DNA of 30,618 nt from Phoronis australis (GCA_002633005.1 NMRA01000163.1:465585-496202), one strand, 5' to 3'. Shown: positions 10,183 to 21,709, numbered from the stretch's first letter. Numbers and translations are program-made. Notes: generated by a model from the letters alone, not told the origin.

Positions 10183-13100
10183 TCGAAGAGGAAACGATAG
10201 AATTGGCATTGTCTCATATACCCATTTTCCCCGCGGTCCTACGTGCTCAGGTAGTGGATTGTTGGTGAGGATATTGAATGTCTGTGTAGCACCACCTCCT
10301 ACTCGTAACGTGAAAGAGACCGCCCCGGAAGCACCATGCATAACCAGAGCACTAGGGAGTCGTCTCCTGGTCTCTTCATTCAAGATCCCGTGTAAATGAC
10401 ACGTTCTCCCCCAAAGCAGTTGTCCAGCCTGCACTTATATGTATGAATGGAGCATTCGGATATCCACTGAAACAGGCTCGAATTTTGCCACTCTTAAACA
10501 TGCAGGTAGGACCCTAAGCCCGGCGGACTCTTTATCTCTTTCTTGCTACACCAGCGCTAATTTTACATTGGAATATTAATCCCGCAACCATTACAAGGAC
10601 GGTCTCTTAACTCTAGACATTTTCAAGTCCGTGCGCTTAAATCGAACGAAATGATATCCAGCCACAATATACAGAGCAAGCAACCCTGTAACATCCTGTG
10701 ATGCCCGACCAAAATTTTTGCGCCATAGTTTGGCGTCATCTGTTATTGTTCCTACGAGATATTTGCCTCACTCTCACGGGATATTATCTCGTTTTCCCGA
10801 GATTTCTTGTTTCCGTGGCAAGCTGCCAACAAGATAAGGTGGCACTGAACATTTAGGCTGCGGCCGCGGCCAATTTGAAATATTAAAATTTTGGGGTCTA
10901 GGCCAAGTTTGGGGGCATTTTGTCAGTAGGCACTGCATGTAGGCTCAGTGAATGTGATTTGCTTGTATTTGTGAATATGATGAGAATGAAAAAGGGCCAC
11001 TTTCTCGGCTGTAGCTGCACTCTTCTTCAAGATGGTGGCCCCCTGTTGCAATTGTGAATTGCTGTGTAGCAACTGAGAAATTGGCCGACAGGTAGCCCTC
11101 AAACAAGCCAGATTTGCAAAAAAAAACTAGTTGGTTGACAATACTTTTGGATTACATTTTTGGAATCGGTAGCAAATTTGCTTTCGGAATCTAATGTTGG
11201 CTTTAGTCGAGCATCGGCAGGGAAGTGGTGGTTTTGGTGTGAAAAGTTCCGATTTTGCATTTTTTTTGCCCTTATTTTTCTTAGTCTGACTTGGTTTCCA
11301 CTGGGAGTGAAAGGGTCAAAAATACAAGAGATAATAAAGTTTCTGTGCTCATCTGTAGGGCTTGTGATGTGAAATGACTCAAAACTTTTCTTTATTTGTC
11401 TGCAGTTTTTGACAGAGTGAAGAAAGGGTGAAGAGTCCATTGACGTGTGTTCTGACAGACAAACCCCTGTGAGAACTGTTCAGTGCCTCCTAAGACAAAT
11501 TTCAACCTTTTTCATGGACTTTCGACGCGTTATTACAGGGTGCACATAAACACGGGTTTTCAGAACAATGGAATTTATTGAAATTGACACGAGGTGGCGC
11601 TGTGACGGTCATTTTTCAAAACAAATCTCTGTACAGACCTTATCATAAATCTGTCGCACCTAGATGGATTTTTGTGAAACTTGGTATGTGGATAGTCTGA
11701 TACTAGAATGACATTTTCGAATTTTCGATTCCCGAAATCTAACCCAGAGACGGTTGGAAAGATATGCCTCTGATCTGATGTGACAACAGTATCTCGCTAC
11801 ACCTTACCGCTCTCGAGTTATTCCAGTTTTTTGAAGACTGCATGCTCTGGCGTCATCGACGGATTTTTCCGATACTTGGTCTGTGGTTATACCTTTCTCA
11901 AAGCTACAAGAAAGGCATAATCAATTTCTCATACGACTTAGTGTTTTACAATTTTTTGACATTTACTAGTCACTAATTAAGTTACGACGGCGGTTATACG
12001 ATGGCAGGCTTGTACATGTTGCCCCAGTGTTCATGTACAACCGGGCTCTAGATGTTCTTTGTCATTTCAGTAATGTGCACCATCATTTCGTTCGACTGAA
12101 ATGAAACTTCCACACAATATTTGACATATTATCTGGTACATGTAAATATTTGCATTCTAGATGTAACGGACGTAGTGACGGTCATTTCGCAAGCTCCAAT
12201 GCTCTTAAGTATTAACTATGCATTCAGTTTTTGTTATTATAGCGTTAAATAACTTGCGACATCAAAAATTTCAAAATAACGTCACACTGAACATAAGAAT
12301 ATTGGGCATAAGCCCAAAAGGAGACTATATGTGACTTAATTCGCAGTAAAACGACAAATTTGAGATTTAAAAAAAAGAAACGTCTCCTTTTAGTTTATTC
12401 ACACGAATTGAACTCCTTTCACTCTAAAAGAAATTACCCGTCACATCGTCACATGTGTTCAATTTTAGAACTCACACAGTGCACAAATGAAAATCATGGT
12501 GTTCTGAGAGTAGAACATCAAATGTTCATCTTCGGAAATGCAAGTGTTCTAAAGATCGCTTGTATGCATTAGGGTACTAAGAAGTTTCGGGAGGGGAGTT
12601 TGGAGAGCATATTTTAAAAATGCATTTATTTTCTTGTTAAGACTGTTTATGATGAAGAACTGAGCAGCATTTTTACATATATTTATTTTAATATTTTTTC
12701 GAAGTTCTAAAATGTTCCTCATGACGAAGAAGAGGAAACCTAAATCGAAAATTACAGTCTGCAATTTCAACACGAAGAACATCAGTGTCAAAGAAGCGGA
12801 ATAATCGTAAAATTTATGATGATGCCTCACAGTCCCCGTGCAATCATATCAGTCTGTTGTCTCATAATGGGAATTCTGAACACATTATGCTCTGACAGGA
12901 CCGATCATCGCAGAACACTGCGCGTTCAACAACACTCAACGCTCTACAAAGCGCATGCTCTTGCGTTTACCGCCAAAACGTTTTCTTGTTATCCGCCCTC
13001 CATCGTCTGCCGGCGCGTTCACAAGCACATGAGTCTTTTCTGAATCCTATACCTCCGTTTGCTGAGTGGGTTTGGCGTTTTTGCATTTAGGCTACATATT

Positions 13101-14140
13101 AGAGGTATGCATTGTAAATGGTGGTTTTACTTGTTTTGATTGACTTGATTTAGTTTTTTTCAAATTTCGGCATTGTCACATCATGACGATCCGGTTGCAT
13201 GTGCATTGGCCTCTTTTACTTTAACATTAACACTGCAAATGCTTTCAATCTTCCATTATAGGATCACCAGTGTGACTACTTCAACGTTGTAGTCGCACAA
13301 GTAAAGCATTTGTGAAATTAATTCAACTGAAAGTGAAAGCAAATTGTATTGAATTTGGAATATTTTTTACAAAACTTGCAATAAAGAGGTGATGTTTCTC
13401 TGCTTCTCCTTCAATCATCAGTAAGATGACATCTTCACAGCATGTTTCAGCCTTTACCTGCTTATAATAATGATATCACTAGCACGCTAATATTAAAATT
13501 GAGTCTGCCTCTCTCTGGCTCTTCCTAAATTTTCCATTGGTTATCAAAGATGTCATTGACTTTCTGGATGACCAACTCCGAATGCTGACAGCATTTCAGT
13601 ACCTGGAGAAACCTATCAAATTTTACCAAGATGGGAAACACCATAGTCAAAATCGATAGTGGTTGAGCACAAATTAAGTGATTGCTAAGAGCTTCAAAAA
13701 TCTTTATACCTGTGAATTATCCCCGAATCACGATAACACATGTATTGCGGTTGGATGGAGTTCATAGAATCATTTTTGTTTGATCTAACCACATGTGCAC
13801 ACATTTTGATGCTTGCTTCTAAATGTGAAGCTGCGCCTGTATTTGAATGCTTGAACTTGTGAACAAAAATTATATTTTTAAAAAAATACTGGGCATGTTT
13901 CCCCATTGATGAACAGGGACTTAATAAAACTTTAAATCATGAGTGGTCGTCTGCACAATGCTAGTCGTTTAATTATCAAGAAACTGTTTATGAGCCCTTG
14001 TCGAGGGCAAGACTTGACCCTATATTCCTGGATAAGGCATTTGCCTATACCCGAATTAAAGAACACGCACCTAATTTGCAAAAAAAAGTGAGCGAAAATT
14101 AAAGAAAAATATCACTACTTATCCCTTTAAAACTGAAGAG
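10183..14140. other. Non-coding interval, no supported gene
   Basis: Nearly 4 kb of A+T-rich sequence. The minus frame 11440-11099 and its plus shadow are unrecognised. A stretch at 11500-11800 (GAGGTGGCGCTGTGAC, GAAACTTGGTATGTGGATAG) has the style of an interspersed repeat without definable ends. At 12480-12560 AGAACATCAAATGTTCA echoes the dyad region at 15.0 kb. One plus frame, 13516-13659, is coding-like (VIDFLDDQLRMLTAF, YLEKPIKFYQDGK) and ends in TAG, but is too short to call. Confidence 0.45.
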
Positions 14141-14290
14141 ACAGTGTGGCTCAGTAGACTGAGCTCCGGAATCCAGTTTGAGAGACCCGGGTTGAAATCT
14201 TGGCTTTATTGACAGACGACCGATCATTGCACAAGGCGTCTCCTACTCCTCTGAGCTCGGTCTTACTAGTGAGTGAATAAATGTATGTAA
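14141..14290 (+). mobile_element. tRNA-derived SINE (plus strand)
   Basis: A Pol III type 2 internal promoter is visible. An A-box-like TGGCTCAGTAGA lies at 14147-14158 and a B-box-like GGTTGAAATCT at 14190-14200, 31 bp apart, as in a tRNA. The tRNA-like head runs from about 14143 to 14207. It is followed by a tail module containing CTCCTCTGAGCTCGGTCTTA (14246-14265) and an A+T-rich 3' end (GAATAAATGTATGTAAGG). The tail core recurs in the minus-strand SINE at 24.1 kb, which supports a shared family architecture. The B box deviates from consensus at the central C and final CC, so this is a degenerate copy and not a functional tRNA gene. Confidence 0.65.
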
Positions 14291-15000
14291 GGAAAATGAA
14301 TGAGAACCACTTCGGAATACTCGACTTCCAGTGTGAAGTGTAAAAATGAGAAGAAGAATGATGATTGTTTTCGGACATACCTGATGATGAGATCAGCGAA
14401 TATCTTAGAACAAAGGCAAACGATGCTCAAAATACAATATTGTTTATGCATGCAGATAATGCCACAGAGTGCACACACTTTAAGGTGGACAAAGGAGGTC
14501 TTCTTGCTGCTGTATTTTTGCCTATTGGCTATATACTATGTACTTGGCTTAGCATACCCTCGAGTGTTGTCCAACATCCTGGCCATCCTCCACCAGATTT
14601 TAATCAAAGAGCCTTATAGAGAGAAATGGGGTAAACGTTTTAAAGTTGTGTGCCGCGATCTGATGATAGTAAGAACTTACTGGTTGTCAAACAGAAGTAT
14701 TTCTTGACTGTGTATTTATGTGGCACGAAGTGATATACTTCTCAGTATTTTATGGCTTGTTTAAAAAGTTGACACAAATGAGATCCAAAGCGTCATCATC
14801 ATTAATTGGTGTCCATCATGCCTATCAGCATAAAAATAAAGGGCATACTGTCAGCATAGAAAGACCTTTTTATGTTTAGTCCACGAAATAGTTGCTTGAC
14901 ATCCTAATGGTCCTGGCATGCATAGTGTGTATATTCGATTTGAGGTAAAAAAAATCTTTGCTTATCAAAATGGGTAAATCTAAATTATAAACACCACCAT
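14291..15000. other. Non-coding; overlapping unsupported frames
   Basis: Plus frames 14300-14707 and 14365-14619 overlap each other and a minus frame. Their translations (for example MHADNATECTHFK, LLAAVFLPIGYILCTWL) match nothing I recognise. The adjacent SINE and lack of splice context argue for chance openness. Confidence 0.4.
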
Positions 15001-15300
15001 TAGAACACTAAATGTTCAAAAACTCTGGTAGAACACCATAATAGTGTTTTTAAGTGTAACATGCGTCACATGTGTCACACGCGTTCTGCTGTGAACACTT
15101 TGTGGCACTTGTGTTCTATTTTGAACACTAATTTTGCATTCTGCAGTGTGTTCCGTCTAGAACAGCAGGAGTTCCCAAAATTAAGACACGTGGTGTGCTG
15201 TGCTTTTAGATCACTATGTATTTAGAGAGTGTAACATTAATGTGTTCTATTTTGTGTTCGAAAGCAGTACACTCGTGTTTAGAGTGCAGCACCATAACAT
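15001..15300. repeat. GTGTTC/GAACAC-rich dyad region
   Basis: Hexamers GTGTTC or GAACAC and close variants occur repeatedly, often facing each other. GTGTTCTATTTTGAACAC (15111-15128) is a 6-bp stem with a 6-base loop, and GTGTTCTATTTTGTGTTC recurs near 15242-15260. AGAACACTAAATGTTCA (15003-15019) has a near twin at 12508-12524. This reads as a degenerate interspersed repeat built from dyad units; its borders and family are unknown. Confidence 0.45.
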
Positions 15301-17060
15301 AACCGCATCTACTAAAATGCAGATTCGGAGTTTGCTCGCCTTTGAAAAGGTAAAATTGTGCATTCTTATGTGAGGCTGTTTGAGATGAAACAAGGTCTCA
15401 TTAGAGAGGTATCGATCATACGAGAGTTAACTAAGCAAGGCATACGTGTTAAACGTGATGATGGGATATTGGTGAATTACCGTAATTTTCATAAAATACA
15501 GTACAACATATACACTGCATAGCAAAGTGGGGGTCACCGAATTAGTTCTTCCGTTAACCCACCTAAACAGGAGCACCTCCGGCCAAAATGTAAAATTTTT
15601 ATGGGTTACTGAAAAACCACATCTAATTAAATTAATGATTGAAATCCCTTTTAAACGGATGTTTCGTTGCCTGATGTTAGTTTTATACCTCGATGGCTAA
15701 GGCCGGTTAACCAATTTTCTTACGTGAGGAAACACTTTTTCTCGATTCTGAATACCTCGGGTATAAGTGTTTTTAGATTATCCATAAAAATTAACACGGT
15801 TAATATATTTTCCTCAGATTTATTTTATCTTGATACCTTTGCCATTTGTGATGACATCGTAAAGATTTAGGGGATTGCTGACGTTTTGAGCAAATATGCG
15901 GAATGGTGATACGCCAGACTCGTCCACTGTATTTAGAGTCAGACGTTCATCAACTTTTTAATTGATTTAGCCCTATGATATATTGCTGGGGTGGTAACAT
16001 TGCCTGAATATTTATGATCCGTTGTCTCACTGCAGTTTTCATCCTTCATTGCCTTCTTATCATTTTTCTTCTTTTTTTCCCTTTTCTTGCACGGTCCATA
16101 TGTTAAAAAGGCAGGAAACGCGAAAACTCGTCAAAAATGTCTTTTTAAACAATTCTTGACGAAATTGTCGTCTCGCAACGTCTAGTACAGAGTAATTCAT
16201 TTCCCCTGTGAGGAAAGTTTCCAGAAAAAATCACAAAATTCGACTAGGGTAGGTCACGACCATAAAAAACAGCAAAGAAAAGTGACTGTTACAGTGAGAA
16301 CCTGGAGATTTTAATGGAGTGTTACTTTTTCACTGACTTTATGATATTAGAAAGTAAGCATGCGCATCATTCCGTTGCATTCAGCACCTTTTTATCGGTC
16401 ATGTTGGGATGAAGCGCTTTATCCCGTCACAGTTCTTTTAATAGAAGTAGCGCTAAGGTTTTTGTTTATGCAACTAGGTCCATGCTCATAACTTCGCTAG
16501 TCCTGGTATACATGTAGGTGTGTCAAGCTATTGCAACTTATCTGCAGTCCGCACAGCCAGGTTTCCACGCTGTTGCCATAGCGACGATACTTCTTGTACA
16601 GTGACACGGATTCTGACTACCAAACATCTAAAGTATCGTCTTATTGTGTAAATGCGTTTCCCGAAGAACTCACACCGTCTACACAGTTCACACACAAAAC
16701 TGCAACTAGTGCTTTCCTGAAACAAAGGTTCACCGAGATCTGTCCTCACTAGAAACATGTACATGTATGGTGTATGGTTCCGTCCAATTACGCAATACGC
16801 ACTCTCTCGTAACATTGCAAAAAGGTGCGAGGACATAAACCATTGAAGAACGATCAACTTCGAGCTGTCTTACAGAATAAGAAAATTATGTAACCTCATA
16901 TAGAGATCGAGTGGTAATATTTGGGGATATTGGAAAAATAGGCTGCTACAAAAAAAAGTTCGATGTTTGAATCATATGCCGGTGTAGCATGCGCACACTA
17001 AACGTATGAGGAATGCAAACGAGGAAAGTAAAAACTCAATGAAACCGTGCGTTGTTTCTG
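15301..17060. other. Non-coding, no supported gene
   Basis: A pyrimidine-rich tract lies near 16060-16090. GTTGCCATAGCGAC at 16572-16585 fits the loose RFX X-box consensus, but matches to so degenerate a pattern are expected by chance. The minus frame 16857-16528 is unrecognised. TACATGTA occurs at 16509 and 16760. Confidence 0.45.
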
Positions 17061-17093
17061 ATTTATTATTTTATTTTTATTTTTATTTTTATT
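17061..17093. repeat. (TTTTA)n microsatellite
   Basis: About five TTTTA units preceded by TTATTATT, ending ATTCAG. A T13 homopolymer lies 560 bp downstream at 17653-17665. Confidence 0.9.
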
Positions 17094-19570
17094 CAGCATA
17101 GTTTCGTCTAAATATAACACTTAATTTATTCTTCACTCTTTGAAATTTTTCACATACTACTAACTTTGGGAAGCCAAAACAGCACTGCATGCTCTGAACT
17201 ATGGAAGTTCATTAAGACACGTTTTAGTGAAATGATATCAACATGACATTCCCCGTCAAAGTATGTTTAAGTTTTCAATTTCTAAAAAACTCACTTCGAC
17301 TACCAGTTTTGCACTTTTTAAGCTGCAACCTCAACAAGTGTATCAAAGTACATGTAAGCGTCTCTAGGGGTTGTTTTGGGAACTAATTATTTGCGTAACC
17401 CCTGGCCTGTACATGTATACCATTACTCATTAGCATGCGGCAATTTTTATTAATTTTTATAACGGAGGCAATTCCCACATATGATAATCGGCACATAATG
17501 TAACAATGTATACATGTACATGGCTTATTTAACTTTAAATGTGAATAAACTACGGTAAACAAAGAGCAGATACGAGGTCGTTTTCAAACAATCCAACTAT
17601 ACACCGATATTAAGAATGCTTACCCTAAATTCCCTAAAGGTCTTGATAAATGTTTTTTTTTTTTTGCTTTATGGGTATAGAAAATTTCATACCAGTAACA
17701 ACATGGCTCTATTATGAAACGATGTTAAACTGCTATTTAATAGCGGAATTGTTGCTTAAACTGACACAGGTTAGTTCTTAATTGATAAAGTGTCTGATTT
17801 GTTCTCCATATCTGCATAACACATAATCACTCTTGGTCATTATCGGCAAAATAATGTACAGACGTATAATACATTCAATTATTAATATTGATATATTTAT
17901 CTAGTTTTACGTTTATACTCAATTTTGTACGTACAATATCACTGATTCTTGTTCCATTTGTTTGTGTTTTAGATGTACATGTATACGTATACATATATAA
18001 TACTTTCTAGAGCTCTCTGGGCTTAATTCTTATTATTGAACATTGCATTTTTCGTCATAAACATTATAGAATTTGTTAAGTGCACGACACTTTTCATTGT
18101 TCAGTTTTTATACCGTTACGTTCGTACTTTCGGAACAAAACTCTACTCTCAACTGATCATAGATACAGTAACTGACCTAGCGACATACATGTAATTAAAA
18201 GACACACGATATTTCGAAACATACTTGTTTCATTCTCAAGTGAAGATAAAATGCCACCACAGAGTATAAGCTGACGACACACACAGTGAGACACGGCGGG
18301 TGTGAAATACTGCAATGAATGACTAATGAAGGGGGGTAACAGGAAAGTCACGCAAACAAGTGTAGCGTGCGGCGCGACCCTGTTTGATGCTCATTCAAAA
18401 CAGGCTTTTCAAAAGCAATTAAAAGGGACTCTAATACTTTCAAACGCAGCACATCTTGCTCCACGTAGCGAATTGACGTGTTTTCCACAATTTCTTGACG
18501 GGAAATCACCCGAATAAAAACTGTGAGCAATGAAAAGTGTCGTGCATTTAACAAATTCTGTATAAACATTATAGAAAAGAAAAAAACGACGACCAAAGCA
18601 GCTGCTGCGAGTATGGGTTCTGGGCAAGAGCGTCCATATTTAAAGATTATTTACACATGGGCGACTGACTTTCCCACACAACAGAATCCGGTTCTTGTAA
18701 CTGGTGAAATTAAGGAATGAAACGGTGTATGGTTTTTATGCTGACGAATTCTGTTATTGGCAGAAACTGTATCCTCAAATTTGTGAATTCCGCTTGTCCC
18801 AGCGCCAACGGTTACTCAGTTCAAAAAGCAAACTTTCGTTCATTTTTTAATAGTTTCCCTTGTTTTTGTGCTCACGAAGACCTGCTTTCTTAGGATGTTA
18901 CTGCCTTGCATGTTATATTCGCGGTTGTTTAAGTCTCGATAGATTTTATTTACTAAAATGAAGTCAAACTCAAGCGAAATTTACTCTAAAATAAAGAGCC
19001 GTAGACTTTTCTGGAATAGTCAAATATTGTTGAGTTCCTGTTTCTCTGGTATGAATTTCAGTACCATTCTGAAGACACCCATGTGATATGTTGTATTGAC
19101 CGACACTTACTATTCGTCTGATCATTGTAGCTTATTTCTTAATAAAATACCTTTTTGGGCATATTTGTATAGCATGTGATAATTCTTGGTCTTTATCAAG
19201 AAGACTCTGCATCAGTACTATACATGTCCGTTTAGGCCATTTTAAAATTAATAGCCATCATAAATAATGGAAAGTCATGAACTGTCCCTGTCATTGAAAT
19301 TCATGTTGCATTTGTATATGAATGTTTAAATGTATAAATGTGTAGAGTACATTCACCTGAATGTTCTATGTTATATTTTGACAACCGAATATACAATGTA
19401 GTGCTTTATAACCATGAGCGTGTTGTTTTAGTGAACCCCAAAGCGCTTCAATCAGTTAAAACGTTAAATGTTGTCTCCTAAACAGCGACAAAATACTGCT
19501 AGTGTATTTATGTCTTCTAAACTTCCCGTTGCAGCTGATGCATTTTTAAACGACGGCGATCAATAATTTT
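17094..19570. other. Non-coding; dense in TACATGTA palindromes
   Basis: Five TACATGTA motifs occur at 17349, 17410, 17511, 17976 and 18186, the densest stretch in the window. ATGTATACGTATACAT at 17979-17994 is a perfect 16-bp palindrome. Several overlapping frames on both strands at 18157-18720 show no family resemblance and no splice context. If the exon at 19.6 kb is real, this would be intron sequence. Confidence 0.45.
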
Positions 19571-19606
19571 AGCTCGGTTCATTCTACGTCAAAATGTGAA
19601 ACTTAC

Positions 19607-19751
19607 CTGCGGCGCCCGACATTTCAGTGCCGAAGGCGAATTTCCATGTTGGACTATCGGTACTGGGAAGCAGCAATAACAAGTTAAAGTTTTCGCCTGT
19701 AGTGTTGCGCAAGCACAGAACAAAACACAGAAAAAGCACACTCCGATCCAT
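19607..19751 (-). CDS. First coding exon, signal peptide plus receptor-ectodomain-like start
   Basis: Reading leftward from ATG 19751 (an in-frame upstream ATG at 19772 is possible), 48 codons run to a consensus donor GCAG|GTAAGT whose GT is the complement of 19605-19606, leaving phase 1. Residues 1-14 (MDRSVLFLCFVLCL) form a clear signal peptide, followed by RNTTGEN with an N-glycosylation sequon. A hydrophobic beta-strand NLLLLLP then leads into STDSPTWKFAFGTEMSGAA. A strand-type LLLLLP soon after the signal, then W...F...GA, is how type I periplasmic-binding ligand domains of natriuretic peptide receptors / receptor guanylyl cyclases begin. That family call is inference. A CCAAT box on the opposite strand (19819-19823) lies about 70 bp upstream. 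No second exon was found to the left, so the gene is either long-introned or a dead first exon. Confidence 0.45.
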
Positions 19752-19829
19752 CTGGGTATTCACCGCTATCACTACGCAACACCTCCCGGAAAGCTGTCGC
19801 TAGAACATTCCTCGCTAACCAATGAACGT

Positions 19830-20181
19830 CGAACATACGGAGACGTGGTTTTAATCCCAGAACGTCTGTCACGTGGTATCTTTGTAATTACGGCTATATT
19901 GACGCTTCCCTAACCCAGTGCCCTGTCGTCTATCATCGAAAGTGACGTGCTTGCCGCGATTTAATAGGCCAAAGTTTTTTTCACTTCGGATAATTAACGT
20001 AACCAATATTGATAATGCTCCAACAAAGATTTATGCGCTAGAGTTATTTCAAGGGTGATTTGAGAAAAATATATGGACATATTCGGATTTACTCCTCCTC
20101 CCCCCATGATGCGACCAAAATAAAAACACACCAGCACGTTGTTTTAGGGGTTACGAAAACATTTCCTTCGAAACTTCGATC
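19830..20181. other. Upstream flank of the 19.6-kb exon; non-coding
   Basis: No gene. It presumably contains the promoter of the leftward exon. A TCCTCCTCCCCCC run lies near 20093-20105, just before the Polinton-like element. Confidence 0.4.
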
Positions 20182-20187
20182 CGCCTA
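20182..20187. repeat. Target-site duplication, left copy (CGCCTA)
   Basis: The six bases directly outside the left end of the long-inverted-repeat element are identical to 21704-21709 outside the right end. Confidence 0.8.
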
Positions 20188-20717
20188 AGTAGTATAGTAA
20201 GAGGTTTAGGACGCCCGTTTTTGCAGCTCCTCGGTCAAAGGTCTTATATCCGAGAGGAAAGGTCAAAGGTCACATAGGATGGGACATCATCCGCCTGTTT
20301 GACGTCACACCTCATGATGTAATTGGTTTAATTAGACCCGTTAGAGAGGCACCTCGATACTTTCGTGGCACGATTTGCGGCTCCTCGCAACGGATTGAAA
20401 GCCGAATCAAAAGAGGGATTACGCTGCTGAATAAGAACAAAAGGTACCTTATTTCGCGCGCCAAGTGTCGTCGTTGTATATTGTTCTCATTTATCAAAAA
20501 CAAATGTCGCGTATATTCCGCTACAAATGATAAGGGGATAACCACCCAACTCAACAACAGATGTCGCGTAAATTCTAACCCATGTATCGACGGTACTAAA
20601 CTAATAATATCAATAATAAGATGTGGCCACCTAAAATAGAACATAAAAACTGATAGTGTTTAAACGTGTATTAATGACAAAGTAAATTCGAATACTCTAC
20701 AAAAATCATCAACGTTT
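20188..20717 (+). repeat. Left terminal inverted repeat arm
   Basis: Pairs with the complement of 21167-21703. It contains a perfect DR1 site, a TGACGTCA octamer (20300-20307, mirrored at 21556-21563) and an internal near-duplication AACAAATGTCGCGTA / AACAGATGTCGCGTA about 55 bp apart (near 20499 and 20556). The minus frame 20644-20312 lies wholly inside this arm and is not a gene. Confidence 0.9.
20260..20272 (+). promoter_or_regulatory. Perfect DR1 nuclear-receptor site AGGTCAAAGGTCA
   Basis: Two direct AGGTCA half sites with one-base spacing form the canonical RXR/HNF4/COUP-type DR1 element. A further GGTCAAAGGTC lies at 20233-20243. The corresponding right-arm sequence reads GATCAAAGGTCA on the complementary strand, so one half site has mutated there, while the outer GGTCAAAGGTC is kept in both arms. 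Confidence 0.45.
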
Positions 20718-21166
20718 CTGTGGTCACAAATTCAACTTTGAACCTGAGTTTAGGTTATAAACTGCGCAGAGACAGTTACTTAAAGAACGGTTAACGTTTC
20801 TTCACCCTTCACAAATTTGAGCAAGCTCTGTTGATCGATTGATCTGAGATTGATGTTGTTTTCATATAGTTACAGACCAACCTGCTTTCTAGTAAGCTCT
20901 ACTGGAATTTGAACGTGTCTGCGACAATAACTTTCATAGAAGCGAGTGCAAAATTAAAAGCATGCACGTCCCAGGGGCGTGCAAATTGGAAGAAGCTCCA
21001 ATGACCACCTATTGATTAGATAAAAACCCTGCAACAGCATTTGAATAGATGAAATATGCTTCTGCTACTCACATTCATGCATTTCTTCGCTTTTTATTGA
21101 AGCTGGTCCACAGGTTGTACTTGAAACTCGCACTTTTTTCCAGACCCGAAGAAATATTGGTGGCGT
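20718..21166. other. Unique core of the inverted-repeat element
   Basis: About 450 bp between the arms. No coding frame, no further repeats except a short GCACGTCCC/GGGGCGTGC hairpin near 20965-20983. It might preserve a fragment of the parent element too short to recognise. Confidence 0.5.
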
Positions 21167-21703
21167 AAACGTTGATGATTTTTGTCATTAATACACGTTA
21201 AAAATAACAATTTTATGTTCTATTTTAGGTGATCACATCTTATTATTAATATTATTTGTTTAGTACCGTCGGTACCTGGCTTAGACTCTACGCGACATCG
21301 GTTGTTGAGGTGCGTGGGGTTATCCCCTTATCATTTGTAGCGGAATATACACGACATTTGTTTTTGATAAATGAGAACAATATACAACGACGACACTTGG
21401 CGCATGCGAAATAAGGTACCTTTGTTCTTATTCAGCAGCGTAATCCCTCTTTTGTTTCAGCTCTAAATCCGTTGCGAGGAGCCGCAAAAACGTGCCACGA
21501 AAGCATCGAGGTGCCTCTCTAACGGGTCTAATTATTCCTATTACGTCATGATGTGTGACGTCATTGACACATCAGTCCGGTAGGCGGATGATGTCCCTTC
21601 CGATTGCATCCATCTATGTGACCTTTGATCTTTCCTCTCGGATTTATGACCTTTGACCGAGGAGCCGCAAAACCGGGTGTCCTAAACCACTTACTATACT
21701 ACT
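21167..21703 (-). repeat. Right terminal inverted repeat arm
   Basis: Inverted counterpart of 20188-20717, read from 21703 leftward. Arm divergence of around 10% implies that it is old, or that the arms have not been homogenised recently. Confidence 0.9.
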
Positions 21704-21709
21704 CGCCTA
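21704..21709. repeat. Target-site duplication, right copy (CGCCTA)
   Basis: Identical to 20182-20187 and directly adjacent to the right terminus ...ACTACT. Confidence 0.8.

Larger units (their letters stand above)
20188..21703. mobile_element. Non-autonomous Polinton/Maverick-like element with about 0.53-kb terminal inverted repeats
   Basis: A 1516-bp unit starts AGTAGTATAGTAAG and ends CTTACTATACTACT, the exact inverse complement. The inverted arms are 20188-20717 and 21167-21703, aligning almost throughout at roughly 88-90% identity by eye. Small indels occur, for example about 13 extra bases near 21590-21610 and about 20 extra bases near 20683-20701. The termini are 5'-AG/CT-3' and a 6-bp direct repeat CGCCTA flanks the element. 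Long terminal repeats of 100-1000 bp, AG termini and 6-bp duplications are the accepted hallmarks of Polinton/Maverick elements. A normal Polinton is 15-20 kb and encodes DNA polymerase B, integrase and capsid genes. Here the middle is only about 450 bp with no coding frame, so this is an internally deleted, mobilisable-in-trans derivative. Other long-TIR families (MuDR, foldback) are less consistent with the 6-bp duplication. Confidence 0.75.

Noticed and set aside
9994-10434. Overlapping long frames on both strands (146 and 133 codons)
   Set aside because: They span a minisatellite whose units vary in length without keeping frame; neither translation resembles a known family.
14300-14707. 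135-codon plus-strand frame after the SINE
   Set aside because: Overlaps other frames on both strands and lacks a recognisable domain.
16572-16585. RFX X-box (GTTGCCATAGCGAC)
   Set aside because: The degenerate consensus is expected several times by chance in 30 kb, and no ciliary gene is nearby.
20312-20644. 110-codon minus-strand frame
   Set aside because: Lies entirely within the left inverted repeat of the Polinton-like element.
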